64,000 bases of DNA from Paenibacillus sp. 1_12 (lineage in GTDB: Bacteria > Bacillota > Bacilli > Paenibacillales > NBRC-103111). A model generated the notes under the pieces. That model searched no databases. It was not told where the DNA came from and saw nothing but the letters and a program-made list of their open reading frames with translations. The position numbers were made by a program, and so were the translations under genes. Below, in pieces: positions 38,590-49,021 of this stretch. The stretch lies in assembly GCF_900114475.1 (NCBI RefSeq), contig NZ_FOTE01000013.1, positions 1-64,000 of the forward strand, written 5' to 3'. The first letter of the stretch is position 1. Every line of letters begins with the position of its first letter.

Positions 38590-39873
38590 ATGTCAACGGT
38601 TGTGGTTGTCGGAACCCAATGGGGCGACGAAGGAAAAGGTAAAATTACCGATTTTCTTGCTGAGTCTGCAGAAGTGGTTGCACGTTACCAAGGTGGTAAC
38701 AATGCAGGTCATACGATTTTGATCGATGAAAAAAAGTACAAATTGACAATGGTTCCTTCGGGCATTTTTTATGAAAATAAGGTGTGCGTTATTGGTAATG
38801 GTATGGTTATTAACCCAGGCGCGCTGCTTGAAGAGATTCAATATATTCATGATAACGGATTTACTACGAACAATTTGAAAATTAGTGACCGCGCACATGT
38901 CATTATGCCGTATCATCTGCTGCTTGATGGTCTGGAAGAAGATCGCAAGGGTGAGAACAAGATCGGTACGACACGTAAGGGAATTGGTCCTTGCTATATG
39001 GATAAAGCTGCACGTAACGGTATCCGGATTGCCGATTTGATGGATGCAGAGGAATTCACGAACCGCGTACGTCAGGTTGTTGCTGAGAAAAATGTGTTGA
39101 TCGAGCAAGTATACGGTGCAGCGGCTGTAGACGCAGAGGCTATCATTTCTGAGTATTTGGGCTATGCAGAGCGGCTACGTCCTTATGTAACAGATACCTC
39201 CGTAATCTTGAACGATTTGATCGACGCAGATAAGAAAGTACTGTTTGAAGGTGCTCAAGGCGTTATGCTTGACATTGACCAAGGCACTTATCCATTCGTA
39301 ACTTCTTCTAACCCATCGGCAGGTGGCGTTTGTATCGGTTCTGGTGTAGGACCAAGCAAAATCCAGCAGGTTATCGGTGTTGCCAAGTCGTACACGACAC
39401 GTGTAGGCGATGGTCCGTTCCCAACGGAACTGAACAACGAGATCGGTGACTGGATTCGTGAAAAAGGCCATGAGTACGGCACTGTAACAGGTCGTCCTCG
39501 CCGTGTGGGCTGGTTTGACAGTGTGGTCATTCGCCATGCCCGTAGAGTAAGCAGCATTACAGGATTATCACTGAACTCACTGGATGTGCTGGCAGGCCTT
39601 GAAACGGTTAAAATTTGCACATCCTATCAATATCGCGGACAAACAATCGAGCATTACCCAGCCAGCTTGAAAATGCTGTCCGAATGTGTGGCTGTTTATG
39701 AAGAGCTTCCAGGTTGGAGCGAGGATATTACAGGCGTTCGTAAATTGGAGGATCTGCCTGTGAATGCCCGTAAATATATCGAACGCGTCGTAGAATTAAC
39801 CGGGATTCCGATCTCGATCTTCTCTGTGGGCCGTAACCGTGAGCAAACGAATTTGGTACACGAAATTTTCTAA
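38590..39873 (+). CDS. purA: Adenylosuccinate synthetase
   Basis: 427-residue enzyme that joins IMP and aspartate, using GTP, in the first committed step of AMP synthesis. [18 protein letters not shown] at the N terminus is the GTP-binding P-loop signature with the catalytic Asp, followed by GNNAGHTI; the family segment RPRRVGWFD is also present. Length is standard. It has its own terminators on both sides, so it is transcribed alone; no purine riboswitch is seen in the 146-bp upstream gap. Confidence 0.97.
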   Translation: MSTVVVVGTQWGDEGKGKITDFLAESAEVVARYQGGNNAGHTILIDEKKYKLTMVPSGIFYENKVCVIGNGMVINPGALLEEIQYIHDNGFTTNNLKISDRAHVIMPYHLLLDGLEEDRKGENKIGTTRKGIGPCYMDKAARNGIRIADLMDAEEFTNRVRQVVAEKNVLIEQVYGAAAVDAEAIISEYLGYAERLRPYVTDTSVILNDLIDADKKVLFEGAQGVMLDIDQGTYPFVTSSNPSAGGVCIGSGVGPSKIQQVIGVAKSYTTRVGDGPFPTELNNEIGDWIREKGHEYGTVTGRPRRVGWFDSVVIRHARRVSSITGLSLNSLDVLAGLETVKICTSYQYRGQTIEHYPASLKMLSECVAVYEELPGWSEDITGVRKLEDLPVNARKYIERVVELTGIPISIFSVGRNREQTNLVHEIF

Positions 39874-39889
39874 AGTATAGTGTATATCC

Positions 39890-39932
39890 AATCTCTCAAG
39901 ACCTGTTTGACAGGTTTTGGGAGATTTTTTTG
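39890..39932 (+). terminator. Terminator after purA
   Basis: A 15-bp stem with G-U pairs (39891-39905 and 39911-39925, loop TTTGA) followed by six T residues, 17 nt after the purA stop. Confidence 0.9.
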
Positions 39933-40028
39933 ATCAAAATGGGTTGATTTGGTAGAAAGCCGTCCATACTGAAGGAAGCAAGCTGAATCTGCAGCTGCTG
40001 AGAACTGAATGGCGGGAGCGGATAACGA

Positions 40029-40745
40029 ATGAAGCTAATCCAAGTTATGATCAAGCTGATTGTAAGCATGATGATCACCTCTATCGTATGTGTAGTGTGT
40101 ACGTTCACGGTAATGAATGCCTATATTGACATGGTTCTAGATCAATATCAATTGAAATCAAGTGCGATGACGGCACCAAGCTGGTCGCAATTTATTGCGC
40201 ATTTAGGTAAACAAGCGGAAGGCTTTCACTTATTTGCGGAGGGAAAGAACGATACCCGATCAGAGGGAACGAATCTTAATAATCGTACGGGTACTACCCA
40301 GGATACACCACCAAATGATGCCATAGCGGTATTTGGGCAGCAGGGTACAGATAAGAAAACGGAAAACAAAGTGAATACAGGAGGCTCAGCAGCTGAAGCT
40401 GGCACCGGATTATCGAAGCCAAGTGCTGGTGCTGTTTCTGAGGCTTCACCGAACAGTTTAAGCAGCGGGCTCAAAGTGGATGGCAGTACAGACTTGGGTT
40501 CAGGCGGGAAAGTGGTCGTTTCTGGAGAAGAGTTCACGAAGAAAAAGGAGCAACTATCGAACGAGGATAAGAACCAAATTTTCAAGCTGCTGCTGACTCG
40601 TGTCCCTCAGACTGAAATTCAGCATATTTCCAGTATGATGGAAGATGGCATCACAGCCAGCGAGTTGAATGAGATTGAAAAAATTCTCAAAAATTATTTG
40701 AAGCCGGAAGAATACTCCCAGCTTCTTGGTATGATCAAACCTTAG
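40029..40745 (+). CDS. Hypothetical membrane-anchored protein
   Basis: 238-residue protein not assigned to a named family. It has one N-terminal membrane helix (about 5-30), a long low-complexity Gly/Ser/Thr/Asn-rich linker (about 70-160), then a helical C-terminal domain (LSNEDKNQIFKLLLTRVP... ending SQLLGMIKP) that looks like the conserved, functional part. The C-terminal domain is probably outside the membrane. The last 4 bp overlap the convergent gene at 40742-41020. Confidence 0.75.
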   Translation: MKLIQVMIKLIVSMMITSIVCVVCTFTVMNAYIDMVLDQYQLKSSAMTAPSWSQFIAHLGKQAEGFHLFAEGKNDTRSEGTNLNNRTGTTQDTPPNDAIAVFGQQGTDKKTENKVNTGGSAAEAGTGLSKPSAGAVSEASPNSLSSGLKVDGSTDLGSGGKVVVSGEEFTKKKEQLSNEDKNQIFKLLLTRVPQTEIQHISSMMEDGITASELNEIEKILKNYLKPEEYSQLLGMIKP

Positions 40746-41020
40746 TCTTGCACCCCAGCTTGTCCTGCAATTCCTCCATATCTCGCAATAGTATCCTCCG
40801 CTTGGCGGAGTCGCGATGACTCGACAACGATCTGCATCATGAATCCAGAGGCGGGTTCTGATGTATCATTCGACAAGCTCGGGATCGCTGACTCTGCCCC
40901 GCCAGCTGGCGCCAAATCTCCAGATTGCATGTTGATATCAATCACTCCTTGCTCTTTTAGCAGGTGAATTGCGGAATCCATTTCTGCCTGACTGCTAAAA
41001 ACGGCCGTTAAACTTTCCAT
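40742..41020 (-). CDS. Hypothetical small protein
   Basis: 92-residue protein I cannot name. The beginning (LTAVFSSQAEMDSAIHLLKEQGV) and end (MMQIVVESSRLRQAEDTIARYGG) each read as a strand-helix unit, suggesting a compact ferredoxin-like fold similar in outline to YflT/GSP17M stress proteins, joined by a Ser/Ala/Gly-rich loop (about 33-60). A GGGGGAG site lies 12 nt before the ATG. It is the only minus-strand gene between purA and the M23 gene and touches its convergent neighbour. Confidence 0.6.
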   Translation of the reverse strand: MESLTAVFSSQAEMDSAIHLLKEQGVIDINMQSGDLAPAGGAESAIPSLSNDTSEPASGFMMQIVVESSRLRQAEDTIARYGGIAGQAGVQD

Positions 41021-41081
41021 ATTATGGCTTCACTCCCCCGTCATGTTTCGACCTTCCTCTACAACCATCCTTACAAATGTG

Positions 41082-41110
41082 TTGAAATTCACAGTTCACC
41101 TATGTTAAAT
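41082..41110 (+). promoter_or_regulatory. Candidate promoter of the M23 peptidase gene
   Basis: -35 TTGAAA (41082-41087) and -10 TTAAAT (41105-41110) with exactly 17 bp between, about 85 nt before the gene start. I see no clear WalR-type site (TGTWAH repeat) at this spot. Confidence 0.5.
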
Positions 41111-41195
41111 TGATTAAGAGCCTACGGCTTTCATTAGTGTGCCTACTTAAGTTTTGTTTATGTATTTGGCAAAAAACAAGATAAAGGAGAACAAC

Positions 41196-42980
41196 ATGAG
41201 TGTTTTAAAAGGAATGAGCTGGGCTAAGGAGCTGCTGGACAAGTCAAAGCAGAAGCTTACCAAAAACCCGTTACGTAATATGAAATTAAAGCTTCATTTG
41301 AAATCGGCAGTATCGGCGAATGAGCAATCACATAGATCAGCAGAAGAAGTACAATTAATAGAATCGGTAGATACCGTAGAATCAAGCACACCTGTACAAG
41401 TGTCTGAGCCTGTTGAATCGAATGAAACGATACAATTGGTAGAGAAGTCAGCTTTGCTAGAAAAGGCAAATTTGATAGAGACAGAAGAAGGGTCAAATCA
41501 CGTTCAAGCCGCAGAAACTGTGGAAACGGCGCAAGTATTGACATCAGTAGAAACTGAAGAAACGATACATAAAGCTAAAGGAATTCTTGGACATAAGTGG
41601 ACACTTATCAAGACTGCAGCTGTTGCCAGTGTAATTACGGCAGTTGTATGGGGCGGTAACCATTATATTGTGAGCAATATGAACCAGGTGTATCATGTGT
41701 TCGTGAATGGAACAGAGATTGGTGTTGTATCCGACAAATCAACGGTGGAGCAGTTTGAAGCCTCCAAAGTCAAAGAATTAGCCAGCAGTAAAGAAGATTT
41801 GAGAATGGTTGTTCAGGAACCTACCGTCACATATACCGCTGAAAGGGCTTTCATGGCTAAATCCAATGATAAGGAAGTATTGGACAAGATAGTTGGTTAT
41901 ATTTCAGCTTACCCAATTGGGACCGAGCTGTTGGTTGACGGTAAAAACGTAGGCGTGCTGAAAAACAAAGAAACAGCTAATCAGGTTTTAGAGCAGATCA
42001 AGACTAATGTGCTGGATAAGAAAAAAGACTCTAGTAAGGTTCGGGTTTTATCAGCGGCTGCGCCTGTGGAATCAGGTGAACTGCAGAAGATTGAGTTCGT
42101 GCAAAAGGTAGAGCTGCATGATATCCCGATCCAGCCTCAGGATGTAGTTAATCCGGACGAGCTTAGAAAAAAGCTGGAAACCGGTGATGTTCAACCCGTT
42201 CAATATACGGTGGTACAGGGAGATTGCGTCTCCTGCATCGCGACCAAGCTTAATATATCCAAGCAAGTCATCTATCAAAATAACCCTACGATCGTAGACG
42301 ATAAGTTAAAAGTAGGCCAAAAGCTTGATTTAACCGTACTGCAGCCGACATTAGCGGTTCGTACTGTTGAGAAAGTAGTGGAAAACCAGGAAATCCAGTT
42401 TGACACGGAATTCGAAAAGGATAGCAGTGTGATGCTGGGAACAGATCAGACATTAAGACAGGGCAAAAATGGCTTGAAAAAAATAACGATTCTCGTTACC
42501 AAAGTGAACGGTTTGGTCATAGAGGAAGCTGTACAGGGCGAGGAAGTTATAGAACAGCCGGTTAAGGCTCTTGTGCGCAAAGGTACGAAGGTCATTACAG
42601 GCCAAGGAACAGGCAAATTTGCATGGCCGGTTCAATCCTACAGTATTACCAGTACATTCGGCTACCGTTGGGGCGCTCTGCATAAAGGGCTTGATCTGAC
42701 TTCACCGAATAAAACGATCTTAGCTTCAGATAACGGAAAGGTCGTTTATGCGAGCTACGATAGCGGCTATGGCAATCATGTTATACTTGACCATATGAAT
42801 GGCTACAAAACGTTGTACGGTCATATGAGTCAAATATATGTGAAAAATGGTCAGATTGTGGAAAAAGGCGAGAAAATTGGTTATATGGGCAGTACCGGTA
42901 ATTCTACGGGTGTACATTTACACTTTGAGGTACAAAAAAATGATGTGGCTGAAAACCCGTCCAAATATTTGAATCGTTAG
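41196..42980 (+). CDS. M23 peptidoglycan endopeptidase with LysM and G5 domains
   Basis: 594-residue membrane-anchored cell-wall hydrolase. Cytoplasmic acidic/Ser-rich N region (1-135), one membrane helix (about 137-154), a large extracellular part, LysM peptidoglycan-binding domain (about 335-380), G5 domain (about 384-463) and a C-terminal M23/LytM domain with Zn ligands H496, D500 (HKGLD) and HLHFE (574-578), plus H543 in YGHM. All catalytic residues are present, so it is probably an active endopeptidase, unlike degenerate LytM regulators. The start at 41196 has AAGGAG 6 nt upstream. It lies just before the walRK operon, which controls such enzymes in Bacillales. Confidence 0.93.
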   Translation: MSVLKGMSWAKELLDKSKQKLTKNPLRNMKLKLHLKSAVSANEQSHRSAEEVQLIESVDTVESSTPVQVSEPVESNETIQLVEKSALLEKANLIETEEGSNHVQAAETVETAQVLTSVETEETIHKAKGILGHKWTLIKTAAVASVITAVVWGGNHYIVSNMNQVYHVFVNGTEIGVVSDKSTVEQFEASKVKELASSKEDLRMVVQEPTVTYTAERAFMAKSNDKEVLDKIVGYISAYPIGTELLVDGKNVGVLKNKETANQVLEQIKTNVLDKKKDSSKVRVLSAAAPVESGELQKIEFVQKVELHDIPIQPQDVVNPDELRKKLETGDVQPVQYTVVQGDCVSCIATKLNISKQVIYQNNPTIVDDKLKVGQKLDLTVLQPTLAVRTVEKVVENQEIQFDTEFEKDSSVMLGTDQTLRQGKNGLKKITILVTKVNGLVIEEAVQGEEVIEQPVKALVRKGTKVITGQGTGKFAWPVQSYSITSTFGYRWGALHKGLDLTSPNKTILASDNGKVVYASYDSGYGNHVILDHMNGYKTLYGHMSQIYVKNGQIVEKGEKIGYMGSTGNSTGVHLHFEVQKNDVAENPSKYLNR

Positions 42981-43033
42981 CACTTATAGTAATTATTAAA
43001 TATTTTTAATTTTGAAGGATAGATAGCGAGACT

Positions 43034-43079
43034 AGAGAGAGAACCAACGGCGAGAGCCTGGCTGGTTCTCTCTTTTTTT
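43034..43079 (+). terminator. Terminator after M23 gene
   Basis: A perfect 11-bp stem AGAGAGAACCA/TGGTTCTCTCT (43034-43044, 43061-43071), 16-nt loop and a run of T residues. It separates the peptidase gene from walR. Confidence 0.9.
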
Positions 43080-43182
43080 ATTACCATGAAGTGTAAATTG
43101 ATTGTCATAAGCAGGCATAGCCGTTTATCCTCGCTTCAGGATGTGGTAAGATACAGGTAGTGAATTTGAGAAGGAACAGGCG

Positions 43183-43911
43183 GTGATCGTGAGGATGGCG
43201 AAGATACTCGTTGTCGATGATGAACAACCGATTGCGGATATATTAAAGTTTAATTTGGAAAAGGAAGGCCATGAGGTTATATGCGCTTATGATGGGGGCA
43301 GAGCGGTAGAGCTTGCTTTTGAAGAGAAGCCAGACCTGATATTACTGGACTTGATGCTGCCGGTTAAGGATGGCATGGATGTATGCCGCGAGGTGCGGAT
43401 GAAGCTCAATACGCCTATCATTATGCTCACGGCTAAAGATAACGAGATTGATAAGGTGCTGGGGCTAGAGCTGGGTGCGGACGATTACGTTACTAAACCT
43501 TTTGGAACCCGGGAGCTGCTGGCACGAGTGAAGGCGCATTTGCGACGACAGACGAAGGTGCAGCAGACACCACCTGTGGAATCGGATGCCAGACAGGGCT
43601 TTAAGATCCATGACTTATTTATCGACAGTGATATGTATATGGTATACAAGGGTGAGGTACCGCTGGATTTGACGCATCGTGAGTTCGAGCTGGTACAGTA
43701 TTTGGCCAAGCAGAGTGGCAAGGTTATGACACGTGAGCATTTGCTGCAGGCTGTATGGGGCTTTGAGTACTTCGGAGATGTACGCACGGTGGACGTTACG
43801 ATTCGCAGACTGCGTGAGAAAATCGAGGATGACCCGAGCCGGCCGGAATATATTATGACACGTCGCGGACTCGGTTATATGATGCGCAATCCGAAGACCG
43901 GGAGCTTTTGA
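43183..43911 (+). CDS. walR: Response regulator WalR (YycF)
   Basis: 242-residue OmpR-type regulator, the essential activator of cell-wall metabolism genes in low-GC Gram-positives. Receiver domain with [18 protein letters not shown], phosphoacceptor D56 (LILLDLMLP) and K in VTKPF; winged-helix DNA-binding domain from about 140 ([13 protein letters not shown]...[13 protein letters not shown]). The start is GTG 43183 with AAGGA upstream; ATG 43195 (MAKILVV) is an equally plausible start. It is 3 nt from walK. Confidence 0.96.
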   Translation: MIVRMAKILVVDDEQPIADILKFNLEKEGHEVICAYDGGRAVELAFEEKPDLILLDLMLPVKDGMDVCREVRMKLNTPIIMLTAKDNEIDKVLGLELGADDYVTKPFGTRELLARVKAHLRRQTKVQQTPPVESDARQGFKIHDLFIDSDMYMVYKGEVPLDLTHREFELVQYLAKQSGKVMTREHLLQAVWGFEYFGDVRTVDVTIRRLREKIEDDPSRPEYIMTRRGLGYMMRNPKTGSF

Positions 43912-43914
43912 TCC

Positions 43915-45750
43915 ATGAAAGGGCTTCGGTTTTTTCAATCGATTCAGGCTAAGCTGATTATTATTTATGTGCTGCTGATTGTCATTGCGATGCAATTAAT
44001 CGGAGTTTATTTTACACGGACGCTGGAGAGCTATTTTAAAACCGAGTTTATTAATTCCCATAATACGCAGGCGCAGCTGTTAGCCCAATATGTCGAGCCT
44101 TACTTGTCGGTCAACAATGAAGAGACGAAGTCGGGTGAAACACGAAAAACGAATGCGGATCTCAATGATGTCGTCAATAATTTGTTTGCGATCAGTAATG
44201 CGGAGATTCAGGTTATTGATGCCAACGGGATCGTGCTGTCAACGTCGATGGCAAGTCATCAGGCGGTTGTGAATCAGAAGAATATCCAGACTGAGGTCAC
44301 TCGTGCGCTGCAGGGAATTAAGGATAACCAGCGGATGTTTACCGATTTTGACGGAGTGCGCAAGATGATTATTGCCAAGCCGGTCGGTACGGGCGTCAAG
44401 GTGAATGGCGCGGTTTATATTATCGCTTCTATGGAAGAAATGTATAAGCCAATGAATTTGATCAATCGTTTTTTGATCACGGGTACACTGATGGCGTTGG
44501 CATTGACGGCGATTCTTGGTGTGATGCTGTCAGCAACTATCACGAACCCGATTAAAGCGATCACAAGACAAGCTACGGCTGTTGCTGAAGGGCGATTTAA
44601 TGCAGAGGTTCCGGTGCTCGGACGGGATGAGATCGGGCAGCTGGGGCAGACGTTTAATTTTATGATGGGGCGTTTGAAGGAAGCCCTTTCCTTAAATGAA
44701 GAGGAGAAGGAAAAGCTCGCCTCGATTTTGACGAATATGAATGATGGCTTGATCGCTGCGGACGATGATGGCAAGGTTATTGTGATCAATCGGCGCGCCA
44801 AGCAGATTTTGCAGGTGAATGAGGATACGACACTCGGCAAGCAGCTGCATGAGGTATTGGATATATCTAGGGATGTGCTGCAACAATTTGAGTTTGGTGA
44901 AGATCCGACCCTGCTGCTGCACATTGAGCATGACGAGGAAGAACGGCTGTCTTTAAAGCTAACCTTTACAGGTTTGTCGAATACGGAAAAGGGCCGCTCC
45001 GGCACGATAGCGATGCTTCAGGATGTAACGGATCAGGAGAAGCTGGAGGATTCCAGACGGGAGTTTGTGGCGAATGTGTCTCATGAGCTGCGAACACCGC
45101 TGACGACGATTAAAAGCTATCTGGAGGCGTTGGAGGATGGTGCTATCGACGACCCGCAGCTGGCTGGCAAGTTCATAAGTGTAACACGCAATGAAACAGA
45201 GCGGATGATTCGGCTGGTAACGGATTTGCTGCAGCTTTCCAGACTGGATTCGAAGCAGGCGACCCTCAGCAAGGAATATACGAATGTCTTTGAGATGCTG
45301 GAAGAGGTAGCAGACCGGTTCTCGTTTCAATTGGAGCAGCGGGGAATTACGATTGCTATTGAAGTTGCCCCCTTTTTGGAAGAAATCAAGATTGACCGCG
45401 ACCGAATCGATCAGGTGCTTGATAATCTGGTGTCCAATGCGATTAAGTATACGTCAGAGCAAGGACATATTAGGATTGGAGCGAGTCTTCCTGAACCGGA
45501 TATGCTGGAAATCGCTGTGCAGGATAACGGAATCGGAATTCCGAAGAAGGATTTGAGCCGGATCTTTGAACGGTTTTATCGTGTAGATAAGGCTCGCTCG
45601 CGTAATATGGGCGGAACGGGACTGGGTCTCTCGATTGCCCGGGAAATAGTAAGACTGCATGGCGGTACGGTATGGCTGGATTCGGAGCTTGAACAGGGAA
45701 CGAAGGTGACGTTTACGCTGCCTTATCCTGGGGATGAGGAGGCTATATAA
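43915..45750 (+). CDS. walK: Sensor histidine kinase WalK (YycG)
   Basis: 611-residue membrane kinase that phosphorylates WalR. TM1 about 12-32, extracellular PAS/Cache-like domain (about 35-180), TM2 about 184-206, HAMP (207-259), cytoplasmic PAS (about 265-375), HisKA with phosphoacceptor H390 in VSHELRTPLTT, and HATPase with NLVSNAIKY, DNGIGIP and GGTGLGLSIA. The arrangement matches the WalK family exactly. Its stop shares a base with the walH start. Confidence 0.97.
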   Translation: MKGLRFFQSIQAKLIIIYVLLIVIAMQLIGVYFTRTLESYFKTEFINSHNTQAQLLAQYVEPYLSVNNEETKSGETRKTNADLNDVVNNLFAISNAEIQVIDANGIVLSTSMASHQAVVNQKNIQTEVTRALQGIKDNQRMFTDFDGVRKMIIAKPVGTGVKVNGAVYIIASMEEMYKPMNLINRFLITGTLMALALTAILGVMLSATITNPIKAITRQATAVAEGRFNAEVPVLGRDEIGQLGQTFNFMMGRLKEALSLNEEEKEKLASILTNMNDGLIAADDDGKVIVINRRAKQILQVNEDTTLGKQLHEVLDISRDVLQQFEFGEDPTLLLHIEHDEEERLSLKLTFTGLSNTEKGRSGTIAMLQDVTDQEKLEDSRREFVANVSHELRTPLTTIKSYLEALEDGAIDDPQLAGKFISVTRNETERMIRLVTDLLQLSRLDSKQATLSKEYTNVFEMLEEVADRFSFQLEQRGITIAIEVAPFLEEIKIDRDRIDQVLDNLVSNAIKYTSEQGHIRIGASLPEPDMLEIAVQDNGIGIPKKDLSRIFERFYRVDKARSRNMGGTGLGLSIAREIVRLHGGTVWLDSELEQGTKVTFTLPYPGDEEAI

Positions 45751-47066
45751 TGATGGAGATGCTGAAATCGGCAACTCTCATATTGCTTGTTGGGCTCAGT
45801 TTCGTACAAAGCTATTTTTTATCCTACAGCTCTCCGAATTTTGATCCACTCGTACAAGATGAGTATGTCAAAACCGATCGTATCGGCTCGCAGGCGATGC
45901 TGGAGGATTTATTGTTTCCAGATCAGGTCGTTCTCCATTTGGGCAACCTGCAGCATACCGTTTTATATAGAGGAACGCCCGCTTATCGGATGGTAGTAGA
46001 AGGTGTAAATCAGCGTTCACTGGATGGGTTTCGTAAAATGAATCTGAGCGCCTTAAACATAAATTGGGAAGACGTGCGCAACAAGCAGCAAGGGATTGAA
46101 GTTAAATTCCGTGATGGCATACCGATTAACGTACTGCAGCGTGTCATGCAGCTTAAGGGTGAAATGCCGTTAGAAAATGATACGATCACTAAAATTTGGA
46201 TTTTCACGAAAGAAACCAAGGACGAGGTACGGACGGTACTGTTTACTGATATACCGAATCTGGTGTATGAAGTACAGAAATCCGATATATCAGGCAAGGA
46301 TATTGAACGTTTTGTAACCGAGGTGCAGAAGCCGGATGCAAGCGGCAAGGAAGTGATGATTCCTTATAAAACAACCTATGGGGATTATTATTTGCCTATG
46401 AAGCCTATAACCTTTGCTGAGGTGAGGCTGCCATTCAAACAGTTCACGGTTGACCAGTTGAAGCGAAGCTTCTTTGTAGATCCGGCGATTACCCGTAATC
46501 TATCAGAGCGTGATGGTTCAGAAATTTATACGGATGCCAAGCGCGGCCTCCAGCTAAAAAACGATCAGAAATGGATGACCTATTCCGACCCAGTCGCTGC
46601 AGCCACGGCTGTTGACAACAAAGAGGGATTGCAGGAAAACCTGCTGTCAGCCGTTCAATTTGTGAATCAGCACGGTGGCTGGAACGGAATATACTCTCTG
46701 CAAAAGGTTCCGCAGCGGCTGCTGCCGGGCAACCAGCCTTTTATTTTTCGGCAATATTACGGCTCGCTGCCGTTGATTGACCAGCGTATGTATACGCTTG
46801 GATCGATGAAAATGATCGTGCAAAAGGGGGTTGTCGCCAGCTATGAGCGGTCGACGATCATTCCCGATATGAGCAGCATCAGCAACAAGGAAACGACGAT
46901 TATCGGCGGTGAAGCCTTGGATGAGAAGCTGAATGAGTACAGCAAAAAGAATTTAGTGATCTCGGTATTCCCTGGATATCGTACAGTAGTAAACGAGCAA
47001 TCGATGGACTTGATCCCCGCTTGGGCTGTAGAGCTGCGGGATGGAAGCTATGAGTTTTTGGAATAG
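45750..47066 (+). CDS. walH: WalK regulator WalH (YycH)
   Basis: 438-residue protein with one N-terminal membrane helix (about 5-22) and a large extracellular part. In B. subtilis WalH and WalI bind WalK and restrain it; in S. aureus they activate it. The start ATG uses the last base of the walK stop, with a GAGGAGG site; a second ATG follows directly. Identification rests on position, topology and partial sequence resemblance. Confidence 0.88.
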   Translation: MMEMLKSATLILLVGLSFVQSYFLSYSSPNFDPLVQDEYVKTDRIGSQAMLEDLLFPDQVVLHLGNLQHTVLYRGTPAYRMVVEGVNQRSLDGFRKMNLSALNINWEDVRNKQQGIEVKFRDGIPINVLQRVMQLKGEMPLENDTITKIWIFTKETKDEVRTVLFTDIPNLVYEVQKSDISGKDIERFVTEVQKPDASGKEVMIPYKTTYGDYYLPMKPITFAEVRLPFKQFTVDQLKRSFFVDPAITRNLSERDGSEIYTDAKRGLQLKNDQKWMTYSDPVAAATAVDNKEGLQENLLSAVQFVNQHGGWNGIYSLQKVPQRLLPGNQPFIFRQYYGSLPLIDQRMYTLGSMKMIVQKGVVASYERSTIIPDMSSISNKETTIIGGEALDEKLNEYSKKNLVISVFPGYRTVVNEQSMDLIPAWAVELRDGSYEFLE

Positions 47067-47111
47067 ATCTTACGTATTTAGCAGGCGGCTATGCCGAGAA
47101 GGGGGAAAGCG

Positions 47112-47867
47112 ATGGACTGGGGCCGGGCCAAAATGATTCTCATCGTGTCATTCTTTATTTTGAATGCTGTGCTCGGCTACCAGCTGTGGACGACCCGTTC
47201 CGACCTTCTGGAGTTCGATGCGAATACAACGAGCGCAGCGGAGGAAATCCAACGCCTTTTGAAAAGCAAAAACATTCAAATTTCGGCGGAGCTGCCAAAG
47301 GAAGTGCCTCGTCTGAAGGAGATTGTTGTCAGGTTTACAGAACCCGGGAATTCGAAAAAGCAGATTAATCTTGAGATTCCGTTTAAGTACAACCCGCTTG
47401 TAAGTAAAGGGTCCTCCAAGGATAATGTAGCAGCGCGGACTGCCATTCCGAATCTGGATAAATATCAATACGATCCGGTAACGAGCACAAATGAGCAGTA
47501 CGTGTTTCATCAGCTGTATGGGACATTACCGATGTTCGAGGTGAGGCTTGAGTTAATTGAGCAAAATGGGCTGGTGACCGCGTACCGTCAAGGGTATGTG
47601 GAGGATCAGCTGACAGGTGCACAGAAGGAACAAAAGGTAATATCTTCTTATACAGTGCTGCGCAGTTTAATAGAAACGTATTTTCCAAGTGGATCGGTAG
47701 TCAGCAGCATCAAGTTGGGTTATCATGGACAAGAGTTTGATTCACAGACGATGTTTTTGGTTCCGTATTGGCGGGTAACGCTTGGGAACGGAGATGTTTA
47801 TTATGTACATGCGTTTAACGGGGCTGTTGAGCCGCCGCAGAAAAATAAAAGCAATGCAGCAGGTTAA
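47112..47867 (+). CDS. walI: WalK regulator WalI (YycI)
   Basis: 251-residue single-pass membrane protein. The N terminus MDWGRAKMILIVSFFILNAVL matches B. subtilis WalI (MDWSKTK...), with the helix at about 8-27 and an extracellular two-lobed YycI domain after it. The start at 47112 is chosen because of that match and a GGGGGA site; an in-frame ATG at 47091 adds seven residues. It acts with WalH on WalK. Confidence 0.9.
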   Translation: MDWGRAKMILIVSFFILNAVLGYQLWTTRSDLLEFDANTTSAAEEIQRLLKSKNIQISAELPKEVPRLKEIVVRFTEPGNSKKQINLEIPFKYNPLVSKGSSKDNVAARTAIPNLDKYQYDPVTSTNEQYVFHQLYGTLPMFEVRLELIEQNGLVTAYRQGYVEDQLTGAQKEQKVISSYTVLRSLIETYFPSGSVVSSIKLGYHGQEFDSQTMFLVPYWRVTLGNGDVYYVHAFNGAVEPPQKNKSNAAG

Positions 47868-47890
47868 GGGGTCAGATGGGAGCTAGACAG

Positions 47891-48694
47891 ATGGGAATTC
47901 GATTTAGTGTGTTGGCAAGTGGTTCCACGGGGAACATTACGATCGTGGCAACCGAGGAAAGCAAGGTGCTGATTGATGCCGGTTTGAGTGCGAAACGGGT
48001 GGAACAGCTGTTGAACGAAAAGGATTTGTCGGGCGCGGATCTGGATGCGATTGTCGTGACGCATGAGCATTCCGATCATATCAAGGGGCTTGGAGCGATG
48101 GCTCGAAAGTATGATCTGCCGGTTTATGCTAATGAAAAGACCTGGGAGCAGCTCGATAGACTGATAGGCGGAATAGCGAACGACAAGCGCTGTGTGATGG
48201 AAACGGGCGGCGTGTTGGATCTGGGCAAGCTGAGGGTGGAATCGTTCGGGATTTCTCATGATGCTGCCGAGCCGGTAGGTTATTGCTTCTATCATGAGAA
48301 TCAAAAGCTGAGTGTGGCAACGGATTTGGGTTATATGAGTCCCAAGGTAAAGGAGCAAATCGACGATAGCGACGTACTGGTGCTGGAATCAAATCACGAT
48401 GTTGAGATGCTGCGCGTTGGAAAATACCCGTGGAATATCAAACGCCGGATTTTGAGTGATATCGGGCATTTATCCAATGAAGCATCAGGTATAGGCTTGG
48501 TTGATGTGATGACAGATAGAACCAAACGTGTATATTTGGCGCATTTGAGCCGCGACCACAATATGATGGATTTAGCCAAGCTGACGGTCGGCCAGATGGT
48601 AGAGGAGCGATTGGCTCCGGATGATCACCGTGCCCGGCTGATGGATACGTATTATGATCGTGCTACAGCGTGGGATCGGCTGGACGAGGAGTAA
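47891..48694 (+). CDS. walJ: Metallo-beta-lactamase-fold hydrolase WalJ (YycJ)
   Basis: 267-residue cytoplasmic protein of the metallo-beta-lactamase fold, 5'-3' DNA exonuclease type. FSVLASGSTGN at the N terminus and the metal motif THEHSDHIKG are characteristic. In B. subtilis it affects coordination of division with replication. The start at 47891 (MGIRFSV) has a GGGAG site 8 nt upstream; an earlier ATG at 47876 is in frame. The 3' end overlaps the convergent small gene by 32 bp. Confidence 0.93.
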   Translation: MGIRFSVLASGSTGNITIVATEESKVLIDAGLSAKRVEQLLNEKDLSGADLDAIVVTHEHSDHIKGLGAMARKYDLPVYANEKTWEQLDRLIGGIANDKRCVMETGGVLDLGKLRVESFGISHDAAEPVGYCFYHENQKLSVATDLGYMSPKVKEQIDDSDVLVLESNHDVEMLRVGKYPWNIKRRILSDIGHLSNEASGIGLVDVMTDRTKRVYLAHLSRDHNMMDLAKLTVGQMVEERLAPDDHRARLMDTYYDRATAWDRLDEE

Positions 48695-48872
48695 ATGAAG
48701 CGTCAAGCTCGGCAGACATCACGGCAATATCGCGAGCGGTCATAATTCCCTTCTCGACCAGCAGCTCGATAAGTGCAGTGACAAGCAGACTGTTATGGTA
48801 ATGGGCATGCTTCAGATCGGCTAGCTGGGCGATCCAATTGACCTGGTCTAAATGCTGATTAATACGGTTCAT
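48663..48872 (-). CDS. Hypothetical small protein
   Basis: 69-residue soluble, mostly helical protein of unknown function: NRINQHLDQVNWIAQLADLKHAHYHNSLLVTALIELLVEKGIMT. The start at 48872 is favoured, with an AAAGG site about 12 nt upstream; an ATG at 48884 touches that site. It is inserted on the minus strand between walJ and htrA and overlaps the walJ 3' end by 32 bp. Confidence 0.65.
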   Translation of the reverse strand: MNRINQHLDQVNWIAQLADLKHAHYHNSLLVTALIELLVEKGIMTARDIAVMSAELDASFTPRPADPTL

Positions 48873-49021
48873 GGGAGGAATCATCCTTTCAGGATTAAAT
48901 GGTATATACTTAGTCTAGTCCGATCTTATGAAAATCATTCCTATTATTTGAAAGTTTTTGAGATTGCGAGTAAGGATGGGTGCTCTGTACGGGGAACGGC
49001 AGAGAGGGGGAGCGGAAGACG